DNA of 64,000 nt, taken from NCBI GenBank assembly GCA_905479865.1, contig CAJQOD010000020.1, forward strand, positions 1 through 64,000. Reading direction: 5' to 3'. The position numbers and the translations under genes were made by a program. This DNA comes from an uncultured Rickettsiaceae bacterium (lineage in GTDB: Bacteria; Pseudomonadota; Alphaproteobacteria; Rickettsiales; Rickettsiaceae). Each line of letters starts with the position of its first letter. Within the stretch, counting starts at the first letter, position 1. Below are positions 28,663 through 37,521 of the stretch, piece after piece. The notes beneath the pieces were generated by a model. That model was given only the letters and a program-made list of their open reading frames with translations. It searched no databases and was not told the origin of the DNA.

Positions 28663-29404
28663 TCGTTAAAGCTGCTTCTATTGCCTTTGAAAGCTCCTCT
28701 ATCGTATATGGCTTGGTAAATTGCTCTCCGTTAATGAAGAAGCTCGGAGTACCAATAAAACGCGGTTCCTTTGCTACAAGCCTGGTATTCTCTATTAGTA
28801 TGGCGATCATAGACTCATCATTCAGACAAGATGCGTATTTCTCTGGCGAGATTCCACCAAGTCCAGCTATATTCGTCAGTACCTCGCGATAATTTTTATT
28901 AAACATCCAATTATCCTGCTGCTCCAAAATAACATGAATAAACTTGGTATAACTATCAGTATTACCTGAGCAACGCGCTAAAATAGTCGCATCCAAGTCC
29001 TGCTTGTTCCCTATAAATTCTCGCATCACATAGGCAATCTTGCCGGTATCAATATATTTTTTCTGCAATTCTGGAAATGTTCTTTTATGATAGCTAACAC
29101 AATGTGGACAGGTCGGTGAAAAATATTCAACCAAAGTCACCGATGCCTTTGGATCGCCAAATACTATGTCGTCCGGCTCAATTTCATAGCCCCGCACGTG
29201 CGCAACTTTCTCAACTATTTCTGCTGTTTTTTCCTCTTGAACTTTTGACTGCTCTGCTGCCTCTTCTTTGCAATCTTCAAGCTTCTTGCTATATTCCTCT
29301 ATTTGCCCTGCTGCCGGCGACTCCGTATCAACCTTATCACCACATGCAGATAACACTAATAGTCCCGCTAAAAGAAGAGCTAATTTTTTAAACATACTAT
29401 TCAT
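28652..29404 (-). CDS. DsbA-like thioredoxin-fold lipoprotein
   Basis: A 250-residue protein with a lipoprotein signal ending LVLSAC (C21). A charged helix follows at 35-65, then a DsbA/thioredoxin_4 domain. The redox motif is C99-P-H-C102 in EYFSPTCPHCVSYHKRTF, and the cis-Pro loop is FIGTPSFFINGEQF. It should form or shuffle disulfides outside the cytoplasmic membrane. The membrane anchor is less usual than a soluble form. A second ATG at 29395 is possible. It overlaps atpI by 11 bases, an odd partner for the ATP synthase genes. Confidence 0.88.
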   Translation of the reverse strand: MNSMFKKLALLLAGLLVLSACGDKVDTESPAAGQIEEYSKKLEDCKEEAAEQSKVQEEKTAEIVEKVAHVRGYEIEPDDIVFGDPKASVTLVEYFSPTCPHCVSYHKRTFPELQKKYIDTGKIAYVMREFIGNKQDLDATILARCSGNTDSYTKFIHVILEQQDNWMFNKNYREVLTNIAGLGGISPEKYASCLNDESMIAILIENTRLVAKEPRFIGTPSFFINGEQFTKPYTIEELSKAIEAALTNES

Positions 29405-29521
29405 AAAATATCAAATCTGCTTTCCTTAAATATTTTCTAACACAAGCCCATATCTAAGGTAAGATAATTATCAGATTATCAGCATATTTTTCAGAGTCAA
29501 ATTGTCTTTTGCCAACAGCTT

Positions 29522-29569
29522 CAATAATAACCTATTATTATTGACATTAGGTGAAATAGTGAATACCAT
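29522..29569 (+). promoter_or_regulatory. promoter and overlapping inverted repeat before the small lipoprotein
   Basis: TTGACA (29541-29546) is followed after 17 bases by TACCAT (29564-29569), giving a start about 33 bases before the ATG at 29609. An inverted repeat, CAATAATA (29522-29529) and TATTATTG (29536-29543), overlaps the minus-35 box and could be an operator. The rest of the 29405-29608 gap is featureless. Confidence 0.5.
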
Positions 29570-29608
29570 CTATAGTTAGATTATTAATTTTAAATAGGTA
29601 GTTGAACT

Positions 29609-29824
29609 ATGTCTAAAACTGTAAAATTATTGGCGGTCTCGCTTTTGCTAGCTGGTTGCACGGGTATGTACGGTGACGGTGCTAAAAAAACCAGCATGGC
29701 AAAAAAGAATCCTCAAGCTGAAGAGCTTGTCTCAAAACATGTTACAAATCATGTTGATCATGTTACAAAAGATATTGCGGCTAGCGCATCTGCAACATCA
29801 ACTCTTGCTAAGCAACTACCATAA
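29609..29824 (+). CDS. small lipoprotein of unknown function
   Basis: A 71-residue protein with a clear lipobox LLAGC (C17), leaving a mature part of about 55 polar residues rich in Lys, Ala, Thr and His (VTNHVDHVTKD). No family was recognised. AGGTAG precedes the ATG, and a good promoter lies upstream, so it is probably expressed. Small lipoproteins with few features often bind peptidoglycan or assist envelope assembly; nothing here decides that. Confidence 0.7.
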   Translation: MSKTVKLLAVSLLLAGCTGMYGDGAKKTSMAKKNPQAEELVSKHVTNHVDHVTKDIAASASATSTLAKQLP

Positions 29825-29835
29825 GCTTTAAGTCC

Positions 29836-29876
29836 AGCACAAGGTTCCGTTCGAATTCTTGTTTAAGCTTTGTGCT
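29836..29876 (+). terminator. hairpin after the small lipoprotein gene
   Basis: AGCACAAGGT at 29836-29845 pairs with GCTTTGTGCT at 29867-29876 (ten pairs, two of them G-U) around a 21-base loop. It lies 12 bases after the stop at 29824, between convergent genes. No U-tract follows, so termination is only a possibility. Confidence 0.3.
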
Positions 29877-29900
29877 ACGCTCCAAGTTTCTGCGCTCCGT

Positions 29901-30704
29901 CTAAATAACACTCAAAAACAGTCCATTATCATCAAGCAGTTTTTGGGTTTCTTCCGGCTTAATCACTATAACCCCTTCTTTTTCTATAGCGACCCCGTTA
30001 AAACCGTGCTTTGCCAAGAAAAATATTGTATCTGGACCAATTACCGGTATATCAAGACGCATATCCTGCCCTGATTTAGACATCTTAACCAGAACTCCGC
30101 CTTTTTCTTTCTTACGAAGATACTCGCATCTGCGAATCAAATTATCGGTACCTTCTGCTGCCTCAATCCCAACAACATAGCCATCATATACTATTACGGA
30201 CTGCCCAACATCAAGTCCGCCAAGAGATTTAATTACCTGCATGCCAATTTCCATATCGGCTTTATCCTGAGAAGAGGGCGTACTCTTACTGGATATATCA
30301 AGATTATATTCACCAAGTTTTAGGATTTCTTTTGGAGAGATTACCTTTAAACCCTTTGATTCAATATAGTCAGAAACTATTTTCAAAATATTATCATCAC
30401 CAAGTATTTTCTGCTTTAAAATCTTGGCAAGCAAAGCAGACCCAGCAAAATCAACTTTTAAGGATTTCAAATCAGGGCGAGTTATCCCGCCAGCAACAAT
30501 GACATTTTCTACAGCATTTTTCTTGAAATATTCAATAATGCCACCAACCGAACCAAGTGCGAAATGTTCACAAGAAAATTCCTCAAAGCTTATTTCCGGA
30601 TCAATTACAGCTATAAAACACCTGCCTCCGGCGTAGCTATATAATTTTGCGATCTCTTTAGGCAAATCACCGCTTCCAGCTATTATTCCTAAATTCTGTA
30701 ACAT
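29901..30704 (-). CDS. lpxI: UDP-2,3-diacylglucosamine pyrophosphatase LpxI
   Basis: A 267-residue enzyme of lipid A synthesis that splits UDP-2,3-diacylglucosamine to lipid X and UMP. It replaces LpxH in alphaproteobacteria. It starts LGIIAGSGDLPKEIAKLYSYAGGRCF. The C-terminal catalytic part has DVGQSVIVYDGYVVGIEAAEGTDNLI and a VLVKMSKSGQDMRLDIPVIGPDTI stretch. Ten bases separate it from lpxA upstream, the usual order lpxD-fabZ-lpxA-lpxI. Confidence 0.95.
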   Translation of the reverse strand: MLQNLGIIAGSGDLPKEIAKLYSYAGGRCFIAVIDPEISFEEFSCEHFALGSVGGIIEYFKKNAVENVIVAGGITRPDLKSLKVDFAGSALLAKILKQKILGDDNILKIVSDYIESKGLKVISPKEILKLGEYNLDISSKSTPSSQDKADMEIGMQVIKSLGGLDVGQSVIVYDGYVVGIEAAEGTDNLIRRCEYLRKKEKGGVLVKMSKSGQDMRLDIPVIGPDTIFFLAKHGFNGVAIEKEGVIVIKPEETQKLLDDNGLFLSVI

Positions 30705-30713
30705 TTTATTTTC

Positions 30714-31496
30714 TTATTTATAATTGCAAAATGTACGCGAATTATCCTTTTGCAAAAATTCTACAATTTCTTGTATTATCTTGTTGTTTGGATATTGTTC
30801 TTTAGCCATTTCAATCCGTTTGTTAAAAACATACTCTGAATTTTCGTTGAAAATCTCCTTAATGACCTTGCTAGCTTCTATAGATTGTTTTTTATCAAAG
30901 CCTCTTCTGTTCATGCCAACTAGATTCAACCCTTCAAGATGCGCTCTATCACTTGAAGCTAAGCCATACGGCACCAAATCCCGAACAACCGCTGAAACAC
31001 CTCCAACCATAGTGTGAGGACCAATACGGCAAAATTGTTGTACTGCAGACAAACCACCAATAATTGCGAAATCACCAACTTCAACGTGACCGGCTAAACT
31101 AACATAATTGGCAAAAATCACATTATTTCCAACTCTGCAGTTATGAGCAATATGCACGCCAACCATGAAGAGGCAATTATCCCCGACTTCAGTAATCATG
31201 TTGCCATCTGCCGTTCCGTGCTGAATAGTAACGTATTCTCGAATAGTATTATTCTTTCCAATAATAATTTCGGAATCTTCCCCATTATATTTAAGGGTTT
31301 GTGGATATGATAAAGAGGCAAACGGGTAAATCGTAGTTCCCTCGCCAATCGTTATTCTACCTTCTGTTACAATGTGCGATTTAAACTCAACATTATCTCC
31401 AATAACTGCGCCATTACCTATGATACAATATGGACCGATTTTAACATTATTGCCAAGCTTTACATTCTTACCAATAATTGCACTTGTATGAATCAT
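30714..31496 (-). CDS. lpxA: UDP-N-acetylglucosamine O-acyltransferase LpxA
   Basis: A 260-residue left-handed beta-helix enzyme that adds the first acyl chain in lipid A synthesis. Hexapeptide repeats fill residues 1-190 (IGKNVKLGNNVKIGPYCIIG and others). The catalytic histidine is in HIAHNCRVGNNVIFAN. The C-terminal helical part starts at GMNRRGF. Its start overlaps the fabZ stop by one base. Confidence 0.97.
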   Translation of the reverse strand: MIHTSAIIGKNVKLGNNVKIGPYCIIGNGAVIGDNVEFKSHIVTEGRITIGEGTTIYPFASLSYPQTLKYNGEDSEIIIGKNNTIREYVTIQHGTADGNMITEVGDNCLFMVGVHIAHNCRVGNNVIFANYVSLAGHVEVGDFAIIGGLSAVQQFCRIGPHTMVGGVSAVVRDLVPYGLASSDRAHLEGLNLVGMNRRGFDKKQSIEASKVIKEIFNENSEYVFNKRIEMAKEQYPNNKIIQEIVEFLQKDNSRTFCNYK

Positions 31497-31951
31497 TACT
31501 CTTCCTTAGTTTTATCCTTTACCATCGCTGTAAACATGCATTCGGCTGCCACCTTGCCCTCAACTTCAGCTCTTGCCCTGAATTTCCAAACAGAACCTCT
31601 ATTTTGTATGATGCTTGCATACATGGTTAATGTATCACCAGGTTCAACTATTTTGCGAAATTTGGACTCATCAATCGACATGAAAAATACCTCTTTATCT
31701 TTGGTACTTTCCATAGATTTTGCAACAAGTACTGCAGATAACTGAGCCATTGCTTCGATAATCAATACACCTGGCATCACTGGCCTTGTCGGAAAATGTC
31801 CCGTAAATTGTGGCTCGTTAGCCGTGACATTTTTTATACCAACAATCGACTCATGGAGTTTAATTTCCGTCACCCGATCTACTAGCAAAAAAGGATAGCG
31901 ATGGGGTATAATCGACATTATCTCGTTTATATCAATTCTTTCTTTAGTCAT
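31496..31951 (-). CDS. fabZ: 3-hydroxyacyl-ACP dehydratase FabZ
   Basis: A 151-residue hot-dog-fold enzyme of fatty acid elongation. The family motifs [13 protein letters not shown] and [21 protein letters not shown] hold the catalytic His and Glu. It sits between lpxD and lpxA with four- and one-base overlaps. It competes with LpxA and LpxD for hydroxyacyl-ACP, which is why these genes cluster. Confidence 0.97.
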   Translation of the reverse strand: MTKERIDINEIMSIIPHRYPFLLVDRVTEIKLHESIVGIKNVTANEPQFTGHFPTRPVMPGVLIIEAMAQLSAVLVAKSMESTKDKEVFFMSIDESKFRKIVEPGDTLTMYASIIQNRGSVWKFRARAEVEGKVAAECMFTAMVKDKTKEE

Positions 31952-32964
31952 TTGCCTTTTCCTTTAATCAATTTCTTCATCATAATTGTTTGTTTATGCC
32001 ACTCTCTGATTGGAACCGCAGGTGTGCCTCCCATGATTCCTGGCTCTTTTATATCTTGAATCACACCGCCTTGACCAGCAATTTGTACTCCATCTGCAAT
32101 AGTAATATGCCCAGCAACCCCAACTTGGCCGCCTAAAGCGCAGTAAGAGCCTATCTTGCTGCTGCCGGCAATGCCGACTTGAGCAACCAGAATCGCACCC
32201 TTTTTGATGTGAGCATTATGACCAATCTGAACAAGATTATCAATCCGGCACCAATCCTCAATAATAGTATCCTGCATTGAACCACGATCGATGCAGGAAT
32301 TAGCACCAATCTCCACGTTATTACCAATAATTACGCGACCTGTATGGTATATTTTCTTATGAACACCCTTATCTGTTGAAAAACCAAAGCCATCTTGACC
32401 TATTCTGGCACCAGGTAAAATAACTACATCCTCGCCTATAATGGAATGGCTAACAGAAACGTTTGAATCAATTCTGGCTCTATTTCCTATCTTTACCTTA
32501 TAATCAATCACACTGCCCGACTCTATGATGCAATTATCACCAATTTCTACTCCGTCTTCAATGACTACATTACGGCCTATATAACAATTCTTACCTATCT
32601 TGGTACTATCTGAAACATAGGCAGTGGGCATAATTTTACTTTCCAGTGATTTACCTGGAGAATAGAACATATCCAGTATCTTTGCATAAGCATGATATGG
32701 ATTAGCAGCTTTTAATAATGTAATAGTAGATTCTTCTGTAAAATCTAGTGGAACAATACACGCAAATGCCTTGCTAGCTTTGAATTCTGCAATATATTTT
32801 TTATTGCTTAGGAAACTTATATCTGATGAACCGGCTTTAGATAATGACTTGATTCCATCGATAGACCTGTCACCGGCAACAGCAGAAATTTCACAGCCAA
32901 TGCTCTGGGCAATTTTTGATAATTTATACGGACCGGAATTTCTGTAAAAAACCCTACTGGACAT
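31948..32964 (-). CDS. lpxD: UDP-3-O-acylglucosamine N-acyltransferase LpxD
   Basis: A 338-residue enzyme adding the amide-linked acyl chain to the lipid A precursor. The N-terminal uridine-binding domain has [23 protein letters not shown]. Hexapeptide repeats fill about 110-300, with the catalytic region [28 protein letters not shown]. First gene of the lpx unit. An inverted repeat lies 19 bases upstream. Confidence 0.97.
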   Translation of the reverse strand: MSSRVFYRNSGPYKLSKIAQSIGCEISAVAGDRSIDGIKSLSKAGSSDISFLSNKKYIAEFKASKAFACIVPLDFTEESTITLLKAANPYHAYAKILDMFYSPGKSLESKIMPTAYVSDSTKIGKNCYIGRNVVIEDGVEIGDNCIIESGSVIDYKVKIGNRARIDSNVSVSHSIIGEDVVILPGARIGQDGFGFSTDKGVHKKIYHTGRVIIGNNVEIGANSCIDRGSMQDTIIEDWCRIDNLVQIGHNAHIKKGAILVAQVGIAGSSKIGSYCALGGQVGVAGHITIADGVQIAGQGGVIQDIKEPGIMGGTPAVPIREWHKQTIMMKKLIKGKGK

Positions 32965-32982
32965 TTTTGTTCCCTATACTTA

Positions 32983-33020
32983 GCTGTTATATTTTTCACG
33001 TGTTAAGAGCATATAACAGC
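32983..33020. promoter_or_regulatory. perfect 10-bp inverted repeat upstream of lpxD
   Basis: GCTGTTATAT at 32983-32992 and its exact complement ATATAACAGC at 33011-33020 flank an 18-base loop that contains CACGTG. No U-tract follows on the minus strand, so it is not a typical terminator for fmt. It may be an operator or a leader stem for the lpx unit. Confidence 0.45.
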
Positions 33021-33079
33021 ATTGCATAGTAGTAAAACTAAATATTATGACACCTTTGCAAATATCCATCATATTTTAT

Positions 33080-34000
33080 TTAAGAAAAAATAATAGTCTG
33101 AGTTTTGGCAGGTATGCCCCGAAGATAGTCTGTAGCAGGCATTTTTGCTCTATTTTCTGGCTTTAAAGTTTTAATTATTAGAGTACCCAGACCGCACGCT
33201 ACTTCAAAATTTTCATTTAGCAATTCACCGGGATTCACCTGATGCTTATTTTCTGTATATTTGGCAGATAATATCTTGATTATCTTACCTTCATACTTAA
33301 AATATACTCCCGGCCAAGGGTTCATTCCCCTGATTTTACAATCAATCTCAAATGCCGTTTCCTGCCAGTTTACTCTACCTTCTTCCCTGGATAGTTTATG
33401 TGCATAAGAGACGCCTTCCTCGGATTGCTTAATTCTTGGCAAATTTTCAATATTATTTAGCACTTCTATCAACAATTCTCCGCCTATATTTGCACATTGA
33501 TCGTGCAGTTCCGAAAAAGTAACTTTTTCACTAAGAGGAAGCTTTTTATGAAGTAATATATCACCGGTATCCAAGCCTGTATCCATTTGTATAATGCAGA
33601 TGGCTGTTTCCTTCTCACCGTTGATTATTGTTCTCTGTAATGGTGCTGCGCCTCGATACTTGGGAAGCCTGGACGGGTGGATATTTAAACAACCATATTT
33701 TTTAGCCGCTAATATATTAGCAGGAATAATAAAACCGTACGCAACAACAACTATGATATCAGCATCGATGGAATCTATAAGTCTTATCGTTTTTTCATCT
33801 CTCAAAGTCTTAGGAGTATAACTGGGAATATTATTGGATATTGCCAGCTTATGAACCGGAGAATTAGTCAGCTTCATCCCACGCCCTGCAGCTTTTGGTG
33901 CTTGAGTGAATATCGCTACAACATTATGCTCTGTTGAGTTAATTAATTCTTGAAAAGCCGGAACAGCAAACTCCGGTGTTCCCATAAAGATGACATTCAC
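33080..34000 (-). CDS. fmt: methionyl-tRNA formyltransferase
   Basis: A 306-residue enzyme that formylates initiator Met-tRNA. It starts MNVIFMGTPEFAVPAFQEL. The catalytic segment is LNIHPSRLPKYRGAAPLQRTI with the conserved Asn-His, followed by IQMDTGLDTGDIL. The start codon is GTG at 34000, with GAGG nine bases upstream. It follows def by 26 bases; the def-fmt pairing is standard because deformylase removes the group Fmt adds. Confidence 0.97.
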   Translation of the reverse strand: MNVIFMGTPEFAVPAFQELINSTEHNVVAIFTQAPKAAGRGMKLTNSPVHKLAISNNIPSYTPKTLRDEKTIRLIDSIDADIIVVVAYGFIIPANILAAKKYGCLNIHPSRLPKYRGAAPLQRTIINGEKETAICIIQMDTGLDTGDILLHKKLPLSEKVTFSELHDQCANIGGELLIEVLNNIENLPRIKQSEEGVSYAHKLSREEGRVNWQETAFEIDCKIRGMNPWPGVYFKYEGKIIKILSAKYTENKHQVNPGELLNENFEVACGLGTLIIKTLKPENRAKMPATDYLRGIPAKTQTIIFS

Positions 34001-34026
34001 GTGCTTAATCCTCAGAATTAATTGAA

Positions 34027-34554
34027 TTAAGCTGACATTTTTTTTAATTTTGCCAACCTGCGAAGCACTACATTTTTCCTCAAGTTAGATAAATAATCAA
34101 TGAGCATTTTTCCATCTAAATGATCCATCTCATGCTGAATAGCTCTTGCAAGCCATCCATCTGTTGCAAGCTCCTGAGTTTTATTATTGTAATCAATATA
34201 TTTCACTTTGACAGATTCCGGCCTTGCTACTGGAATTCTTTGATCTGGTAAAGACATACAGCCTTCATCTGCTTCTATTATTTCATCAGAACTTTCCAAT
34301 ATTTCAGGATTGGCAATAAATAATGGATAAAAGCCCTCGGGCCTTTTTTGTTCGTCATCTTCCTGCAGATCAATAACCATCACTCTTTTCAAAACACCAA
34401 CCTGATTTGCAGCCAAACCAACACCTTTATCTTCATAGATAGTAGCAAGCATATCATCCATAAGCTTGCGTATTGAATTATCTACCAACTCAACTGGAAA
34501 AGCTTTCTTGCTTAAGATAGGGTCTGGTGCTGTAAGAACTGTTAACACTGCCAT
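34027..34554 (-). CDS. def: peptide deformylase
   Basis: A 175-residue metalloenzyme removing the N-formyl group from new proteins. The three motifs are GVGLAANQ (44-51), EGCMSLP with metal ligand C99, and QHEMDHLDG with H141, E142 and H145. Full length. Upstream of fmt on the same strand. Confidence 0.97.
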   Translation of the reverse strand: MAVLTVLTAPDPILSKKAFPVELVDNSIRKLMDDMLATIYEDKGVGLAANQVGVLKRVMVIDLQEDDEQKRPEGFYPLFIANPEILESSDEIIEADEGCMSLPDQRIPVARPESVKVKYIDYNNKTQELATDGWLARAIQHEMDHLDGKMLIDYLSNLRKNVVLRRLAKLKKMSA

Positions 34555-34589
34555 ATTCTTCTTAATTATTGCTTAACTTAGTTGTAAGC

Positions 34590-34598
34590 ATTGTAACA
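34590..34598 (-). promoter_or_regulatory. extended minus-10 candidate for def-fmt
   Basis: On the minus strand the sequence reads TGTTACAAT, a TGn-extended minus-10 box with TACAAT. It lies 36 bases before the def ATG. No convincing minus-35 box was found. Confidence 0.3.
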
Positions 34599-34650
34599 TA
34601 AAAAGTTGCTATATGTACACTGAAATTTTAATACTTCATACCTGTTGGTA

Positions 34651-35088
34651 TTATTCAAAAGGCTTAACTATGACCAATACCACAGCAATAATCATCAAAA
34701 TTGTCGGTACTTCATTAATTAATCTATAAAATTTCTCTGAGTGCTTATTTTCTCCTCTTGCAAAAGCTTTAATCCATCTGGCAAGCAAAGCATGAAAGAT
34801 GGTAAGAGCCACCACCACAAGCATCTTTATATGAAACCACATCCCAAGAGCTACAAAACCGTAAATATACGCCGTTAGTAGACCGAAAAAATACGTCAAT
34901 AATATTGCAGGATTCATAATAATCCTGAGCAATCTGCTTTCCATTATTTGAAATGTTTTGTCCATATCTGAGCCTTTTTTAGCTCTGGTATGATACAAAA
35001 ATAATCTGGGCATATAAAGCATCGCTGCCATCCAGGATATCACTGATATTACGTGAATTGATTTGTACCATAAAAAGTAATCTTCCAT
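34651..35088 (-). CDS. hemJ: protoporphyrinogen oxidase HemJ
   Basis: A 145-residue membrane protein with four helices of the UPF0093/HemJ family, which performs the next-to-last step of haem synthesis where HemG and HemY are missing. Family marks are YKSIHVISVISWMAAMLYMPRLFLYH near the N-terminus (haem-ligand His) and GMWFHIKMLVVVALTIFH. It ends at 34651 and begins eight bases after hemH stops, so hemE-hemH-hemJ form one unit. Confidence 0.93.
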   Translation of the reverse strand: MEDYFLWYKSIHVISVISWMAAMLYMPRLFLYHTRAKKGSDMDKTFQIMESRLLRIIMNPAILLTYFFGLLTAYIYGFVALGMWFHIKMLVVVALTIFHALLARWIKAFARGENKHSEKFYRLINEVPTILMIIAVVLVIVKPFE

Positions 35089-35096
35089 CTTTCTCT

Positions 35097-36152
35097 CTAG
35101 CTATTACACAAACATTTTTTATAATTACTCGGACATATTCTCGACATATTACTTGATAATAGGAAACTTCCATCTTTTCTACCGGCTTTGATTATTATAT
35201 CGCTCAATGAGTTTATAAATAACTCATTAACACTTAAAGTTGGAACTCTGATGTAATTTATACCATATTTATCTGCTATTTCTTTATACTCTATATCAAG
35301 TTCTACCAATGTTTCCACATGCTCACTAACAAAGGCAATTGGAACTATAATCAATTCCTTTCCTTGCCTTGCTGCTGATTTAATTTCATCTTCGGTATTT
35401 GGATCAAGCCACTCTAGCGGCCCAACTCTGCTCTGATACGTTATTTTATAATCCAAATCTGGATTCATAAGCAAATCGATTACTGATTTTACAGTAGTTT
35501 CAACCTGCCACTGATATGGATCTCCTGAGGCAATAATTTTCTTGGGCAACCCATGTGCTGAGAATAATATTCTATAATTATTTTTATCTCTCACCTGCTC
35601 AATAGCTTGCTTAATAAGATCAGCGTGCGCTTTAGCAAAATTTTCATCATTTGGATAACAACAAATTATTTTGCAAGGAACATCTATTGAACTTTTTTCT
35701 AGTTTTCTGGTAAACTCTTCAATAGATGAAGCTGTTGTTGTCGTTGAAAATTGAGGATATAGAGGTAATAATATTATTTCATCAGGTGCATATTGTTCTA
35801 TCTGCACTACCACTTGATTAGACATTGGATGCCAATGTCGCATACACATAAAAATTTCAAAATCCGATTTTAAATTAGACTGCAGATTTTTTTTCAAAGC
35901 ATCTATTTGCTTTTGGGTTTCTGCTACAATCGGTGATCTTCCACCAATATTTTTATAAATTTCTTTTGCCGTTTTTTCTCTTCCAACAGAAATAAACCAG
36001 GCTATAAAATATCTAAGAATTGCCGGAAGGTTTATGATTTTTTTATCAAAAAACAAATTAAACAAAAATGGTTTAACCGAAGCTAGGCTATCTGGTCCAC
36101 CAAGGTTAAATAAAACAATTGCCGTTTTTTTATTTTTTATGATTCCTGACAT
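35097..36152 (-). CDS. hemH: ferrochelatase
   Basis: A 351-residue enzyme inserting iron into protoporphyrin. It opens with AIVLFNLGGPDSLASVKPFLFNLF. The metal-site histidine is in FSAHGLPKKIIASGDPYQ, and the conserved Glu is in IPIAFVSEHVETLVELDIEY. The ATG at 36152 was chosen over an in-frame TTG three codons earlier. It overlaps the end of hemE by 23 bases. The C-terminal tail has several Cys (MSRICPSNYKKCLCNS), which in some bacterial ferrochelatases bind a 2Fe-2S cluster. Confidence 0.96.
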   Translation of the reverse strand: MSGIIKNKKTAIVLFNLGGPDSLASVKPFLFNLFFDKKIINLPAILRYFIAWFISVGREKTAKEIYKNIGGRSPIVAETQKQIDALKKNLQSNLKSDFEIFMCMRHWHPMSNQVVVQIEQYAPDEIILLPLYPQFSTTTTASSIEEFTRKLEKSSIDVPCKIICCYPNDENFAKAHADLIKQAIEQVRDKNNYRILFSAHGLPKKIIASGDPYQWQVETTVKSVIDLLMNPDLDYKITYQSRVGPLEWLDPNTEDEIKSAARQGKELIIVPIAFVSEHVETLVELDIEYKEIADKYGINYIRVPTLSVNELFINSLSDIIIKAGRKDGSFLLSSNMSRICPSNYKKCLCNS

Positions 36153-37149
36153 AATTAACAAGATATTCTACATTCTCAATTGGAGTAATCGGTAATATAC
36201 CATGTCCCAAATTAAATATGAAATTTTTATCATCTAAACCAGATAAAATTTCATCAACCGAGGATGCTATATTTTCTTTGCTACCTAATAAAATTACCGG
36301 ATCCAGGTTACCCTGTACTACTATGTTTTTTTGCCACTTTTTCATTTCAGCCAAAGGAATAAACTGATCTACTCCAACACCATCAATACCTGTTAGTTCA
36401 ATATATTTTTCATAATTATATCCTGACCCCCTGGGAAACCCAATTATTGGAACAGATGCATATTTTTCCTTTAGACTAGAGACTATTTTACGTGTCGGGC
36501 TTATGACAAAATCATCATATTGAATGCCACCCAACATTCCAGACCAAGAGTCAAATAACTGAATCACCTCAGCCCCTGCCTCAATTTGACCTGATAGATA
36601 CTCTATTGTTTTTTCAGTAATTAAATCTATAAGTTTTTTGGCAAGATCAGGCTTGTTATAGAGAAAATTTTTACTAACTGAAAAATCTTGCTTGCCTCTT
36701 CCCTCCAGCATGTAGCTAACAACCGTCCATGGACTACCGGCAAAACCAATTAGTGATACATCTTTTGGAAGAGAGGCTTTTACTTTGCTCACAGTATCGT
36801 AGATATTTTTTATTTTGCTTGAAAATTTATCATTTAGCAAAGTTAAATCATTTTCTGACTCAAATTTTTTCAATACAGGACCCTCTCCCTGTTTAAATGA
36901 AACATCCCATCCAAGTGCATGCGGTAAAACCAGAATATCTGAAAATATAATCGCTGCATCTAAGCCGAATCTGTCTATTGGTTGCATGGTTACTTTTGCT
37001 GCTTTATCTGAATCATAGCAGAGTTCTAAAAAATTACTTACAGAATGTCTAATTTTCATATATTCCGGCATATACCTGCCAGCTTGTCTCATAAACCAAA
37101 TAGGGATATTTTTATTTTTTTTCTGAAAAGTTTTTAAAATATGGCTCAT
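36130..37149 (-). CDS. hemE: uroporphyrinogen decarboxylase
   Basis: A 339-residue enzyme turning uroporphyrinogen III into coproporphyrinogen III. Signatures are PIWFMRQAGRYMPEY near the N-terminus, GFAGSPWTVVSYMLEGRG, and the C-terminal LGHGILPITPIENV. It is the first gene left of the probable origin, as in Rickettsia and Caulobacter. Transcription runs away from that gap. Confidence 0.98.
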   Translation of the reverse strand: MSHILKTFQKKNKNIPIWFMRQAGRYMPEYMKIRHSVSNFLELCYDSDKAAKVTMQPIDRFGLDAAIIFSDILVLPHALGWDVSFKQGEGPVLKKFESENDLTLLNDKFSSKIKNIYDTVSKVKASLPKDVSLIGFAGSPWTVVSYMLEGRGKQDFSVSKNFLYNKPDLAKKLIDLITEKTIEYLSGQIEAGAEVIQLFDSWSGMLGGIQYDDFVISPTRKIVSSLKEKYASVPIIGFPRGSGYNYEKYIELTGIDGVGVDQFIPLAEMKKWQKNIVVQGNLDPVILLGSKENIASSVDEILSGLDDKNFIFNLGHGILPITPIENVEYLVNYVRNHKK

Positions 37150-37521
37150 GTATTCTTTTCCTATAACTAATAATATATATATTATATATTTAATTTGTAT
37201 GTTGTTGGTATAGTGGATAAGATAGATTATAACTTACTCACAACTTTATCAACAATTTTATACCCAATAAATATAGTGTATTTATTTACAATTAATTAAT
37301 TCTGTACGTATATCCACATAAGGAACTATACAGTGAATATTTTTGTGGATAATATAGGGGCTAATTGTGAGTAAACAGGGAGTTGATAAGTGATACTCAA
37401 TCGGTACACATAATTATCAACATGATAGTGCAATAGCTATATTCATAGATTTTTCAATAAAAAAGAGCTAAGAATAGAAACCTGACTAACAACACTTATC
37501 CACAATATACATGTGTATAAA
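37150..37521. other. oriC: probable chromosomal replication origin (oriC)
   Basis: A very AT-rich gap between hemE and the PPSR gene, the place where the origin lies in Caulobacter and Rickettsia. DnaA-box-like nonamers, given as their TTATCCACA-like reading: perfect TTATCCACA at 37496-37504 (+) and 37344-37352 (-); one mismatch at 37212-37220 (-), 37246-37254 (+), 37310-37318 (+) and 37414-37422 (+); TTATCAACT at 37381-37389 (-). TTACTCACA also occurs in opposed orientation at 37234-37242 and 37366-37374. AT-only stretches at 37180-37200 and 37257-37300 could unwind. Genes diverge from here on both sides. I saw no exact TTAA-N7-TTAA CtrA box. Confidence 0.85.
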
